DNA from: Dryocola clanedunensis_A
GTDB taxonomy: Bacteria; Pseudomonadota; Gammaproteobacteria; Enterobacterales; Enterobacteriaceae
NCBI GenBank assembly: GCA_038405435.1
Contig: JBBYHZ010000006.1
DNA: 64,000 nt
Strand: one strand, 5' to 3'
In this document: positions 51,314 through 60,911 of the stretch, piece after piece
Layout: each line of letters begins with the position of its first letter
Position numbering within the stretch: position 1 is the first letter of the stretch
Program-made: the position numbers and the translations under genes
Notes under the pieces: generated by a model
The model's input: the letters and a program-made list of their open reading frames with translations, nothing else
The model's database searches: none
What the model was told of the DNA's origin: nothing

Positions 51314-52993
51314 TTACTGCGGGTAAGGCACCCAGTCGCCGCCGTTGAGGCGCACGTACGGTTTGTTCTGATACTGAATCACTATCGCGTTCGAGTTTTC
51401 AGAGACCGGCGCGGTCTGCGGCAGGTTGTTCGTCAGGGCGTCCCAGTCAACCTGGTCGGCCACGAAGTTCTTACCGTCGACGGAGCGGGCGACCAGCTCG
51501 GATACCGCCAGCATGCTGCTTGGCTGGGTGATTTCAATGGCGTCCCCTTCGTGCGGCGCCTTCATGCCGACGAACTTAATGCCGACCGGCACGTGGGTGA
51601 TGTCCGGGCTTGGGATATCGCGCAGGCCGGAGACCTGCATTTTATCGCCTTTCAGCGCCGCGCCATGCTCCGGCACAATCACCACCATCACTTTACGGCC
51701 CGATTTCTCCAGATTCGTCAGGAACGCATCCAGTTCGTCAAACAGCTTCTGGGCGCGGACTTTGTAATCTGCGGTTTTGCTGTTGCCCGGGAAGTGGTTG
51801 CCGTCATGCAGCGGCAGCAGGTTATAGAAGGTTGCGCTACGGGTATTCGGCTCGCGCTCTTCGCCTTCCATCCAGCGGTTCAGCACGGCTGTATCGTCGT
51901 AGACCGGGGAGTTATCAAACGACAGCAGGCCGGTCGGCAACCCTTTCTGGTCCATCAGCGGCGACTGCATGCCGCCGTATTCGCGCACTTCTTTCAGGAA
52001 GTCACCGAACACGCCGTTGTGGTCCATCATCAGGTGCTGGCTGAAGCCAAGCTTGGCCAGATTTTCAAACAGGTAGCACTGGCTGCCTTCCGGCGAGTAG
52101 AGATTTTTATGCGACGGCTGGCCGCAGCTGGCGCGCAGCAGGCGAATCGCCGCCGGGCCGCTGTAGGAGGTTGCCGAGTTAAAGTTTTTGAACAGAATAT
52201 CGAAGTGCTTCCACAGCGGGTGATTGCTCAGGCCCGCGGCGTCAATGTCTGACCAGGAGAGCGAGCAGATGTTGATCACCAGCAGCTCAAACGGCTGCGA
52301 ATCCGCAGGCAGGGAGGTCGGGAATGTCGTCACGCGCTTTGCTTCGGCGGCGTAGAAGCTGTTCAGCCAGGCGGTCAGGTTCTGAGTGGTTGGCGGTGCG
52401 GTCTGGGCCGGGATATCACCGGGCACCGGGGCGATTGCAGCACCAGTTTCTGTCGCGGCGGCGGTTGCGCCCGCCGTAGCCGCTGCTGGTGCCTGCGCCG
52501 CGCTCGGAAACAGCGAAATGGCAGGGCCGGCAATGGTCAGCACGTTCAGCCAGATAAGCGCGGCCACCACAAATACGGTCACGCGGATCCACTGGGACAG
52601 GAACAGCCAGGCAACCAGCAGCACGAAGGCGGCGCCGACCATCTCCCAGTTGATAAAGCGTGTCACCAGGTCAATCAGGTAATCCATGCTGAAGCCCGCC
52701 AGCTGCGAGCCCTGGCTCATGATGCTTTCCGGGCCGGGCAGCCAGGTATCGTGCCAGAACAGGCCAATCCCCACGGGCAGCGCAATCCAGTTGCGCAGGC
52801 GGTGGAGCTTCAGGCTCGGCAGCGGGAAGAGCAGAAAAGCGACGAACACCAGGTTAGCCAGCGGGTGGAAATTCAGGTAGCCCGTCCACAGCAGGCCGAA
52901 CTTCAGCAGATAGTAGAAGTTCCAGCCTCCGAGGCCGCGCCAGGATTGCCATAAAGGGGCTAGCGGAGATCCCGCCGGTACTTTTTTAGTCAT
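51314..52993 (-). CDS. bcsG: Cellulose phosphoethanolamine transferase BcsG
   Basis: A 559-residue inner-membrane enzyme with N-terminal helices (about 1-160), an Ala/Pro-rich linker (about 165-200) and a periplasmic alkaline-phosphatase-like domain. It moves phosphoethanolamine from lipid to cellulose. The nucleophile serine region NSATSYSGPAAIRLLRASCGQ and the late VIVPEHGAALKGD metal motif are present. It is the last gene of bcsEFG and its start overlaps bcsF by eight bases. Confidence 0.95.
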   Translation of the reverse strand: MTKKVPAGSPLAPLWQSWRGLGGWNFYYLLKFGLLWTGYLNFHPLANLVFVAFLLFPLPSLKLHRLRNWIALPVGIGLFWHDTWLPGPESIMSQGSQLAGFSMDYLIDLVTRFINWEMVGAAFVLLVAWLFLSQWIRVTVFVVAALIWLNVLTIAGPAISLFPSAAQAPAAATAGATAAATETGAAIAPVPGDIPAQTAPPTTQNLTAWLNSFYAAEAKRVTTFPTSLPADSQPFELLVINICSLSWSDIDAAGLSNHPLWKHFDILFKNFNSATSYSGPAAIRLLRASCGQPSHKNLYSPEGSQCYLFENLAKLGFSQHLMMDHNGVFGDFLKEVREYGGMQSPLMDQKGLPTGLLSFDNSPVYDDTAVLNRWMEGEEREPNTRSATFYNLLPLHDGNHFPGNSKTADYKVRAQKLFDELDAFLTNLEKSGRKVMVVIVPEHGAALKGDKMQVSGLRDIPSPDITHVPVGIKFVGMKAPHEGDAIEITQPSSMLAVSELVARSVDGKNFVADQVDWDALTNNLPQTAPVSENSNAIVIQYQNKPYVRLNGGDWVPYPQ

Positions 52994-53177
52994 GTCGATG
53001 GTCTGCCTTGACAGAAGTGCGGCGCAGCGTGCCGGCCGGCTTCACGTAGCGTGGTTTCAGGAATAAAAGTCGAATCGTTGCCGTCAGGCGCGGCAGCCAG
53101 CGGTGGGCCACATAGCCAAACGGGATAAAGATAATCGCGCACAGGGCGATGAGCTGCAGGATATCGGTCAGGTTCAT
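52986..53177 (-). CDS. bcsF: Small membrane protein BcsF
   Basis: A 63-residue protein with one N-terminal membrane helix (DILQLIALCAIIFIPFGYVAHRWLP) and a basic cytoplasmic tail. BcsF anchors BcsE at the membrane and helps recruit the cellulose synthase accessory complex. Two bases separate it from bcsE, and its end overlaps bcsG. Confidence 0.93.
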   Translation of the reverse strand: MNLTDILQLIALCAIIFIPFGYVAHRWLPRLTATIRLLFLKPRYVKPAGTLRRTSVKADHRHD

Positions 53178-53179
53178 GG

Positions 53180-54742
53180 CTATTCCGCTTGCTCCTTTTC
53201 CGTCGCTTTAAGGAGCGTGGTCGGCACGGCGATGCGTCGCGCGGCCTGGCTGCTGCGGTTTACCCGGCGCGCCTCGCTAATCTCCAGCGAGACGTCCAGC
53301 GGTTTGGTCCATTTTTCCGGGTTCATGGCCTGCATCTGCACGATTTCGGCGGAAATCTGGTTATCTTCATACCACACCATGCGGTTGGAAAAGATATCGC
53401 CCGCAGGCAGGGGGAAGATGTGGCTCAGGGCGATATCCAGGTCGTTGATTCGGCAGAACGGTAAAAACAGCGTGATGCGGTTTTCGCTGATGGTCATGAT
53501 GTCACCCAGGCGGTTAGGGCGGCACAGCGTCAGCGCCTGTTCGGCCCGCAGGCCAGGGACCGGACGCAGGGCGACCATCACCCCTTTGCCGTCCTGCGGC
53601 AGCAGAGTGTTGTTCATCAGTGCGGCGACCGCATTGCAGAAGACGTCCCACGGCTGATAGCCGCGCAGCTTAAGCGGCTGCATCTGGTCAATAAGCAGGT
53701 TGATATCTTCCGGCACGTGGCGGCTGAACTGCTGGCCCTGAATGCTTTCAATCATCGTCAGGCTGCGGGAGAGCGGTGCGTTCCAGGGGATAATCAGCGT
53801 TGCGCCACACCCCAGCAGCAGCCGTTCGTCCGTGGCGCGCAGGCTGGCGTTATTCTCCCTGACGACAATTTTCATCGCGCTGCCGCGCTGGCGGCGCAGG
53901 GTGTGGATCTGGTGGGCCAGATCGTCAATTTGGTTATTTTTAGCCAGCGAGAAGATGACCGTGGAAGCCTGCGCGCTGCGGGCAGCCTCAAACAGGGCAT
54001 CGTTAGTGCTGAACAGCTGCCAGTATTCGGAGAGCGGCGGTGCCCCTTCGAGGATGGCGCTGTGGCTGAGGATCTGCTTTTCATCGCTGCGCGGCTGCAG
54101 GTCGGCGTCGGCTGTTTCCACGAGCCGCCACTCCTCGTTCTGCCACTGCAGATCGAGCTGCTGCTGGGCGCTGACGCCCTTCTCGTTGCACCAGAAGGAG
54201 ACGTCGTAGCGGCAAATGTCTCCCTGATAGCGCATCGTCGCAAGGCCGTTGAGGATCCTGTGCTCGCTAACCAATAAAGAGCGTTGTTTATCGCTTTTAT
54301 TTCCGGTATTAAGCAATAAGATGCTGCATTTATAGCGCTGGGTCCATTTTGCAAGGCCCTGCAACCATAGGCGCAGTTCTTCCGTGGATATATTTTCCCA
54401 AGATTGTTCCGAAAGTAACAAAATAAAGAAATAATGCTCCGGGTTGAGGCTGCACATCAAATCGCGGCGCATATATTTTAGACCATCTTTTGATGCCGGC
54501 ATGCTAAAGAGGCGAATTTTCTCTGGACCGTGATTATCATCCAGTTTTACTATTTTGTGGGGTTTTATTTCCTGGGTGACTACCGCCACTTTAGTCCGGC
54601 TGTCCTGCGCTGCAACTGTTTGATTTATAAGTTTTACAGCGTCATCCTGACGATCAACGTTGAGCCACCAAACCCCACCGGCTGGCATGTGTCGCAATTC
54701 GTCCCACAAAGAACGGATGCCGACCGAAAATATGGGTTCCAT
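53180..54742 (-). CDS. bcsE: c-di-GMP-binding protein BcsE
   Basis: A 520-residue cytoplasmic protein like E. coli BcsE (523). It has a degenerate NTPase-like N-terminal half and a C-terminal GIL (GGDEF-like) domain with the c-di-GMP I-site RxxD at R411-D414 in TLCRPNRLGDIM. It raises cellulose output when c-di-GMP is high and binds BcsRQ. The start at 54742 follows AAGGGG. It is divergent from bcsRQABZC; the 172-base gap holds both promoters. Confidence 0.95.
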   Translation of the reverse strand: MEPIFSVGIRSLWDELRHMPAGGVWWLNVDRQDDAVKLINQTVAAQDSRTKVAVVTQEIKPHKIVKLDDNHGPEKIRLFSMPASKDGLKYMRRDLMCSLNPEHYFFILLLSEQSWENISTEELRLWLQGLAKWTQRYKCSILLLNTGNKSDKQRSLLVSEHRILNGLATMRYQGDICRYDVSFWCNEKGVSAQQQLDLQWQNEEWRLVETADADLQPRSDEKQILSHSAILEGAPPLSEYWQLFSTNDALFEAARSAQASTVIFSLAKNNQIDDLAHQIHTLRRQRGSAMKIVVRENNASLRATDERLLLGCGATLIIPWNAPLSRSLTMIESIQGQQFSRHVPEDINLLIDQMQPLKLRGYQPWDVFCNAVAALMNNTLLPQDGKGVMVALRPVPGLRAEQALTLCRPNRLGDIMTISENRITLFLPFCRINDLDIALSHIFPLPAGDIFSNRMVWYEDNQISAEIVQMQAMNPEKWTKPLDVSLEISEARRVNRSSQAARRIAVPTTLLKATEKEQAE

Positions 54743-54914
54743 GGCGTCCCCTTGATGAAAAATTAGTATGTATGTCAGTTTACTAGCGAAAGCCTGGAAA
54801 TAAACCTAACATTGAAAATAAACAGCATCGGTTTTAGCATTGTAAATCAATTTTCGTTTTCCGAACATTTACCAGTATCCTTGTCGCGGGTACGGTTAAG
54901 GAACATTAGTCATA
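54743..54914. promoter_or_regulatory. Divergent bcs promoter region
   Basis: This 172-base AT-rich gap separates bcsEFG from bcsRQABZC and must contain both promoters. No clear regulator site could be read. Confidence 0.4.
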
Positions 54915-55100
54915 ATGCGTGAAAAAGAAGCTGAAGATGTTCAGGAGACGCCGCTTGCCTATGCTTTCCAGAATGATTTTTTAGCGCTCAGCAAAGCTTT
55001 CTCCTTGCCGGAAATAGATTATACCGATATATCAGCGCGGGAACAGCTGGCGACGGCGCTCAAACGATGGCCTTTGCTGGCAGAACTAACGCAACAATAG
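54915..55100 (+). CDS. bcsR: Cellulose synthesis regulator BcsR
   Basis: A 61-residue protein, one shorter than E. coli BcsR (YhjR), with the conserved FQNDFLALSKAFSLPEIDYTDISAREQLATALKRWPLLAEL. It binds BcsQ and stabilises the secretion complex. It starts the bcsRQABZC operon. Confidence 0.94.
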   Translation: MREKEAEDVQETPLAYAFQNDFLALSKAFSLPEIDYTDISAREQLATALKRWPLLAELTQQ

Positions 55101-55112
55101 GGAGTGAGCCTG

Positions 55113-55862
55113 ATGGCGATCATTGGGTTACAGGGGTTGCGTGGTGGCGTGGGAACCACCTCTATCACCGCAGCGCTTGGCTGGTCTTTACAACAATTAG
55201 GTGAATCAGTTCTGGTGGTGGATGCCTCACCGGACAATTTGTTGCGTCTGTACTTTAATATTGAGTTCGCCGAAACGGGCGGCTGGGCGCGTGCCCTGCT
55301 GGATAACCGCGACTGGCACGCTGCGGCGTGGAGCTATACCACGCACCTGGACGTTTTGCCTTTCGGGCAGCTGACCGGCGGCGAGCGTGAAACCTTTACC
55401 TCCCTTGAAAAGGCCCTCGGCTATTTCAGCCACGCACTGGAAGAGTTAAAGGCCAGCGGCCGCTATCAGTGGATTCTGGTGGATCTGCCGCACGGCTACG
55501 ATCCGCTGACGCGCCAGCTATTAAGCCAGATTGATCGCGTCATCACGGTGGCGAAGCCCGATACGAACTGCCATACCCGGCTGCATCAGCAGACGCTGCC
55601 GGCCGGTTCGCTGCTGCTGGTTAACTATCTTCTGGTGGCAAGCCAGCTGCAGGATGATATTTACCAGATCTGGCTGCAAAGCCAGCGCAGCATGATCCCG
55701 ATTGTGCTCCACCGGGACGAGGCGATGGCGGAATCGGCGGCCAGCAAACAGCCGGTGGGCGAGTACAGCCCGGACTCGCTGGTTGCCAACGAGATAATGA
55801 CGCTTGCCAACTGGTGCCTGCTGCGCTTCCCGGCTAAAAGCCATGCCGGAGTGAATGCATGA
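55113..55862 (+). CDS. bcsQ: Cellulose synthesis ATPase BcsQ
   Basis: A 249-residue ParA/MinD-type ATPase with P-loop RGGVGTTSI near the N-terminus and the LVVDASPDNLLRLYFN segment. It localises cellulose production to the pole in E. coli and forms a tetramer with BcsR. The first codons are intact, so unlike E. coli K-12 this copy has no early stop. The ATG at 55113 has GGGAG upstream; a GTG three codons earlier is less likely. It overlaps bcsA by four bases. Confidence 0.94.
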   Translation: MAIIGLQGLRGGVGTTSITAALGWSLQQLGESVLVVDASPDNLLRLYFNIEFAETGGWARALLDNRDWHAAAWSYTTHLDVLPFGQLTGGERETFTSLEKALGYFSHALEELKASGRYQWILVDLPHGYDPLTRQLLSQIDRVITVAKPDTNCHTRLHQQTLPAGSLLLVNYLLVASQLQDDIYQIWLQSQRSMIPIVLHRDEAMAESAASKQPVGEYSPDSLVANEIMTLANWCLLRFPAKSHAGVNA

Positions 55863-58480
55863 CCAGCCTGACCCAGTGGCTGCTGCTGCCTGCCGCGAGC
55901 GAGCGGCTTAGCACACGCTATACGACATACCGCCGTAACGGCGCACCGCCGTTCAGCGCGGCGATTGGCTGTATCTGGCTGGCGCTGGCGTGGATGTTCT
56001 TCCCGCTGGAAAACGACCGCTGGTCGCGCATCCGCACCCAGCACGCGAAGTTTTATCCCCACCTCAATCCGAACCGCCCTCGTCCGCTGGACGCGCTTCG
56101 TTATCTCGTGCAAAGCGCCTGGCTGATGGTTGCTACCCGGCCCCACAGGCTCAGCATGTGGGATCGCTTCACCACGCTGAACAGAATCAGGGCCGTTCGC
56201 GCGCGCTGGCACGCCTGGCTCGATAAAATGCCCGAGCGCTTTTCGCAGCAGACCAGCCACCTGAGCAAACAGAAAGAGCTGCGCCACCTGAGCAAAGGGC
56301 TGCGCCGCGTGCTGATCGGCGTGATCGTGGTGTTCTCGTTTATTCTGGCGATCATGTGCGTTACCCAGCCGTTCAACCCGCTCTCCCAGTTCATCTTCCT
56401 GATGCTGCTGTGGGGCGTGGCGCTGCTGGTGCGCCGCATTCCAGGGCGCTTCGCCGCGCTGATGCTCATCGTGCTGTCGCTGACCGTGTCGTGCCGCTAT
56501 ATCTGGTGGCGCTATACCTCGACGCTGAATTGGAACGACCCGGTCAGCCTGGTATGCGGGCTGATTCTGCTGTTCGCGGAAACCTACGCCTGGCTGGTGC
56601 TGATCATGGGCTACTTCCAGATTGTCTGGCCGCTGAACCGCCAGCCGGTGCCGATGCCGAAAGACACCAGCACCTGGCCGATGGTCGACATCTTTGTCCC
56701 AACCTATAACGAAGATTTAAGCGTGGTGAAGGGCACGATTTACGCCTCGCTGGGTATCGACTGGCCGAAAGACAAGCTGAACATCTGGATTCTGGATGAC
56801 GGCGGCCGCGAGGTATTCCGTGAGTTTGCCGAACAGGTGGGCGTGAAATACATCGCCCGCACCACGCATGAGCATGCCAAAGCCGGTAACATCAACAACG
56901 CCCTTAAGCACGCCACCGGCGAGTTCGTGGCAATTTTTGACTGCGACCACGTGCCGACCCGCTCGTTCCTTCAGCTGACCATGGGCTGGTTCTTTAAAGA
57001 GAAAGAGCTGGCGATGATGCAGACGCCGCACCACTTCTTCTCGCCGGATCCGTTTGAGCGCAACCTCGGGCGCTTCCGTAAAACCCCGAACGAAGGGACG
57101 CTGTTCTACGGGCTGGTGCAGGACGGCAACGACATGTGGGATGCCACCTTCTTCTGCGGCTCCTGTGCGGTTATCCGCCGTGAGCCGCTGGACGCGATTG
57201 GCGGCATTGCCGTAGAAACCGTAACCGAAGATGCCCATACCTCGCTGCGTTTACACCGCCGGGGCTGGACGTCCGCCTACCTGCGTATACCGCAGGCTGC
57301 GGGCCTGGCAACGGAAAGCCTTTCGGCACACATTGGCCAGCGTATTCGCTGGGCGCGGGGCATGACGCAGATTTTCCGCCTCGATAACCCGCTGTTCGGC
57401 AAAGGGCTGAAGCTGGCGCAGCGTTTGTGCTACGCCAACGCCATGTTCCACTTCTTGTCCGGTATTCCGCGGCTGATCTTCCTGACCGCGCCGCTGGCGT
57501 TTCTGCTGCTTCATGCCTATATCATCTACGCACCGGCGTTGAGCATCGCGCTCTTCGTACTGCCGCATATGATCCACGCCAGCCTGACGAACTCGAAGAT
57601 TCAGGGGAAATACCGCCACTCGTTCTGGAGTGAAATTTACGAAACGGTGCTGGCCTGGTATATCGCCCAGCCGACGCTGGTGGCGCTGTTTAACCCGCAC
57701 AAGGGCACGTTTAACGTGACGGCGAAGGGCGGCCTGGTGGAGAACGAATATGTCGACTGGGTGATCACCAAGCCGTATCTGTGGCTGGTGATGCTCAACC
57801 TGCTTGGCGTCGCGGTCGGCATCTGGCGCTTCTTCTACGGGCCTGAAAACGAGGCGCTGACCTGTATTGTGAGCATCGTGTGGGTGACCTATAACCTGAT
57901 TATTCTCGGCGGTGCCGTTGCGGTGTCGGTGGAAAGTAAGCAGGTTCGCCATTCGCACCGCGTTGAGATTCGTATGCCAGCGGCTATCGCCCGCGAAGAC
58001 GGCCACCTCTTCCCCTGCACCGTGCTGGACTATTCCGACGGCGGGGTAGGGATCAAGCTTGACGGCTCCGCCAACGTGCTGGAAGGGCAGAAGGTGAATC
58101 TGCTGCTCAAACGCGGGCAGCAGGAGTTCTTCTTCCCGGCGCAGGTTATGCGCGTCTTCGACGACGAAGTGGGTTTAAAGCTCGTTAATATGACGACCCG
58201 CCAGCATATTGATTTTATTCAATGTACCTTTGCCCGCGCGGATACCTGGGCGCTGTGGCAGGACAGTTTCCCGGAAGACAAGCCGCTGGAGAGTCTGCTG
58301 GACATCTTCAAGCTGGGCTTCAGGGGTTACCGACATCTGGCAGAGTTCGCTCCGCCATCACTGAAATTTATCTTCCACACCTTCACCCTGCTGGTGGACT
58401 GGATTGTGTCATTTATTCCGCGTAGCCCGGCGGAAACCCGAGCAGAACAGCGGACAGTGTCTGCATTGGCCCAACTTTGA
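55859..58480 (+). CDS. bcsA: Cellulose synthase catalytic subunit BcsA
   Basis: An 873-residue, multi-helix GT2 enzyme that polymerises UDP-glucose and exports the chain. The motifs run in order: first Asp in FVPTYNED, DDGGRE (about 312), DCDH, VTEDAHT (about 454), QRIRWARG (about 493), then the C-terminal PilZ c-di-GMP domain with RHSHRVEIR (about 697) and DYSDGGVGI. It has the enteric N-terminal extension. All catalytic parts are intact. Confidence 0.97.
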   Translation: MTSLTQWLLLPAASERLSTRYTTYRRNGAPPFSAAIGCIWLALAWMFFPLENDRWSRIRTQHAKFYPHLNPNRPRPLDALRYLVQSAWLMVATRPHRLSMWDRFTTLNRIRAVRARWHAWLDKMPERFSQQTSHLSKQKELRHLSKGLRRVLIGVIVVFSFILAIMCVTQPFNPLSQFIFLMLLWGVALLVRRIPGRFAALMLIVLSLTVSCRYIWWRYTSTLNWNDPVSLVCGLILLFAETYAWLVLIMGYFQIVWPLNRQPVPMPKDTSTWPMVDIFVPTYNEDLSVVKGTIYASLGIDWPKDKLNIWILDDGGREVFREFAEQVGVKYIARTTHEHAKAGNINNALKHATGEFVAIFDCDHVPTRSFLQLTMGWFFKEKELAMMQTPHHFFSPDPFERNLGRFRKTPNEGTLFYGLVQDGNDMWDATFFCGSCAVIRREPLDAIGGIAVETVTEDAHTSLRLHRRGWTSAYLRIPQAAGLATESLSAHIGQRIRWARGMTQIFRLDNPLFGKGLKLAQRLCYANAMFHFLSGIPRLIFLTAPLAFLLLHAYIIYAPALSIALFVLPHMIHASLTNSKIQGKYRHSFWSEIYETVLAWYIAQPTLVALFNPHKGTFNVTAKGGLVENEYVDWVITKPYLWLVMLNLLGVAVGIWRFFYGPENEALTCIVSIVWVTYNLIILGGAVAVSVESKQVRHSHRVEIRMPAAIAREDGHLFPCTVLDYSDGGVGIKLDGSANVLEGQKVNLLLKRGQQEFFFPAQVMRVFDDEVGLKLVNMTTRQHIDFIQCTFARADTWALWQDSFPEDKPLESLLDIFKLGFRGYRHLAEFAPPSLKFIFHTFTLLVDWIVSFIPRSPAETRAEQRTVSALAQL

Positions 58481-58490
58481 TGAAAACGCG

Positions 58491-60908
58491 ATGAAAAGAA
58501 AACTCTCCTGGTTATGTGCGGCGGCAATAGGCCTTAATGCCCTGCCGATGATGATGGCAAACGCTGCCGATCCGGCAGCGCCAGCCGACCCTGCTGCCAC
58601 GGCGGCGCCGACGGTTCCGGCCGTTGCGCCTGCAACGCAGGCCGTTGTTACGCCTGCGCCCGGCACGGCGGAAGCGGTTACGCCTGCCACGCCGCCGGAT
58701 GCCAATCCTGTCGTCGGCCAGGTCATGCCTGGTGTCGTCGGTGCGGATGCCCCGGTCGTCGCCGAAAACACCCCTTCTCGCGACGTGAAGCTGAGCTTCG
58801 CGCAGATTGCGCCAGCGCCGGGCAACATGGTGCTGCGCGGCATGAACCCTAACGGTTCCGTTGAGTTCGGCATGCGCAGTGACGAAGTTGTCTCGAAGGC
58901 GATGCTGAACCTGGAGTACACGCCATCGCCGTCCCTGCTGCCCGTTGAATCGCACCTGAAGGTTTATCTTAACGATGAGCTGATGGGCGTGCTGCCGGTG
59001 ACCAAAGAGCAGCTGGGTAAGAAAATTACCGCCCACCTGCCTATCGATCCGCTGTATGTCACCGACTTTAACCGCGTGCGCCTGCAGTTTGTCGGCCACT
59101 ATCGCGACGTATGTGAAAACCCGGGCAGCTCCACGCTGTGGATGGACGTCGGTCGCGGCAGCTCCGTGGACCTGACTTACATGAAGCTGCCGGTGCAGAA
59201 CGATCTGTCCCACTTCCCGGTGCCGTTCTTTGACAGCAACGATAACCGTGCGCTGGTGCTGCCGATGGTGTTTGCCGGTACGCCGGACGTTGCACAGCAG
59301 CGTGCCGCCGGGATTATCGCCTCCTGGTTCGGCTCCCGCTCCGTCTGGCGTGGACAGCAGTTCCCGGTGCTCTACAACCAGCTGCCAGAGCGTAACGGCA
59401 TCGTGTTTGCCACCAACGATAAGCGCCCTGACTTCCTGCGTGACCATCCGCCGGTCAAGGCGCCGACCATCGAGATGATGTCGCACCCGGATAACCCGTA
59501 CGTGAAGCTGCTGGTTGTCTTTGGCCGTAACGATAAAGATCTGGTGCAGGCGGCAAAAGGCATCGCCCAGGGTAACGTGCTGTTCCGCGGCAGCAGCGTC
59601 ACCATCGATGACGTGAAGCCTCTGCTGCCCCGCAAGCCGTACGATGCGCCAAACTGGGTGCGCACCGACCGTCCGATTACCCTCGGCGAGCTGAAAAACT
59701 ACGAGGAGCAGCTGCAGTCCAGCGGCCTCGAGCCGACGGCGATTAACGTCACCATGAACCTGCCGCCGGACCTCTATCTGCTGCGCAGCAACGGTATCGA
59801 TATGAACCTGAAATATCGCTATACCGCGCCGCCGATGAAAGACAGCTCGCGCATGGATATCAGCCTCAACAACCAGTTCCTGCAATCCTTCAGCCTTGCG
59901 CCGAAAGATGCCGGTAACAAGCTGATGCTGCACCTGCCGGTGCTGCAGGGCCTGCTGGACGGCAAAACGGACGTGTCTATTCCGGCCCTGCGCCTGGGTG
60001 CGGCAAACCAGCTGCGCTTTGACTTCTCGTACACCAACCCAATGCCGGGCGGGACGCTGGAAAACTGTATTTCCTACCAGCCGGTGCAAAACCACGTGGT
60101 GGTGGATGACTCGTCAACCATCGACTTCTCTAACTACTATCACTTTATCGCCATGCCGGATCTGCGTTCATTTGCCAACGCGGGCTTCCCGTTCAGCCGC
60201 ATGGCTGACCTGTCGCAGACTATCGTGCTGGTGAATAAAGATCCGAAGCCCGCGCAGGTGACCGCGATGCTGGATGCGCTGGGCTCTATTGGCTCCCAGA
60301 CAGGCTTCCCGGGCATTAACGTCACGCTGACCGACGATGCCAGCACCGTGCAGGACAAAGATGCGGATCTGATGATTATCGGCACTATTCCCGACAAACT
60401 GAAGGACGATAAGCGCATTGACCTGCTGGTGGACGCGGCGAAGAGCTGGGTGAAAACGCCGATGCGCGAGTCCGCCCTGCAAAGCGTGATGACGGATAAG
60501 ACTGACCGGGCGGCAGATGCGCAAACTACCGTCTCATCCAGCGGCCCGATGGCGGCCATCGTCGGCTTCCAGTCGCCGTATAACGACCAGCGTAGCGTGG
60601 TGGCCCTGCTGGCGGACAGCCCGCGCGGCTATGAACTGCTGAGCAACGCGATGAACGACAGCGGCAAACGAGCGGCGATGTCCGGTTCGGTTGCGGTTAT
60701 CCGTGAGTCCGGCGTCAACGGCATCCGCGTTGGTGATATCTACTACGTCGGGCATCTGCCGTGGTACGAGCGCCTGTGGTATGCGCTTTCTACCCACCCT
60801 GTGCTGCTGGCCTTCCTGGCCGCAGTGAGCGTCGTGCTGCTGGCGTGGGTGCTGTGGAGAATTCTGCGCATTCTGAGCCGTCGTCGTATCGACCCGGATG
60901 ACGAGTAA
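58491..60908 (+). CDS. bcsB: Cellulose synthase regulatory subunit BcsB
   Basis: An 805-residue periplasmic protein anchored by one C-terminal helix (LLAFLAAVSVVLLAWVLWRIL). A signal peptide ends near MMANAA and is followed by a long Ala/Pro/Thr-rich stretch (about 24-95), then the carbohydrate-binding and flavodoxin-like repeats. It guides the new cellulose chain and supports BcsA. The ATG at 58491 begins the signal peptide; upstream frame inside bcsA is not used. Confidence 0.96.
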   Translation: MKRKLSWLCAAAIGLNALPMMMANAADPAAPADPAATAAPTVPAVAPATQAVVTPAPGTAEAVTPATPPDANPVVGQVMPGVVGADAPVVAENTPSRDVKLSFAQIAPAPGNMVLRGMNPNGSVEFGMRSDEVVSKAMLNLEYTPSPSLLPVESHLKVYLNDELMGVLPVTKEQLGKKITAHLPIDPLYVTDFNRVRLQFVGHYRDVCENPGSSTLWMDVGRGSSVDLTYMKLPVQNDLSHFPVPFFDSNDNRALVLPMVFAGTPDVAQQRAAGIIASWFGSRSVWRGQQFPVLYNQLPERNGIVFATNDKRPDFLRDHPPVKAPTIEMMSHPDNPYVKLLVVFGRNDKDLVQAAKGIAQGNVLFRGSSVTIDDVKPLLPRKPYDAPNWVRTDRPITLGELKNYEEQLQSSGLEPTAINVTMNLPPDLYLLRSNGIDMNLKYRYTAPPMKDSSRMDISLNNQFLQSFSLAPKDAGNKLMLHLPVLQGLLDGKTDVSIPALRLGAANQLRFDFSYTNPMPGGTLENCISYQPVQNHVVVDDSSTIDFSNYYHFIAMPDLRSFANAGFPFSRMADLSQTIVLVNKDPKPAQVTAMLDALGSIGSQTGFPGINVTLTDDASTVQDKDADLMIIGTIPDKLKDDKRIDLLVDAAKSWVKTPMRESALQSVMTDKTDRAADAQTTVSSSGPMAAIVGFQSPYNDQRSVVALLADSPRGYELLSNAMNDSGKRAAMSGSVAVIRESGVNGIRVGDIYYVGHLPWYERLWYALSTHPVLLAFLAAVSVVLLAWVLWRILRILSRRRIDPDDE

Positions 60909-60911
60909 ATT

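Noticed and set aside
58512..60095. 527-codon open frame opposite bcsB
   Set aside because: Antisense shadow of bcsB, full of Arg/His, with no family match that I can recognise.
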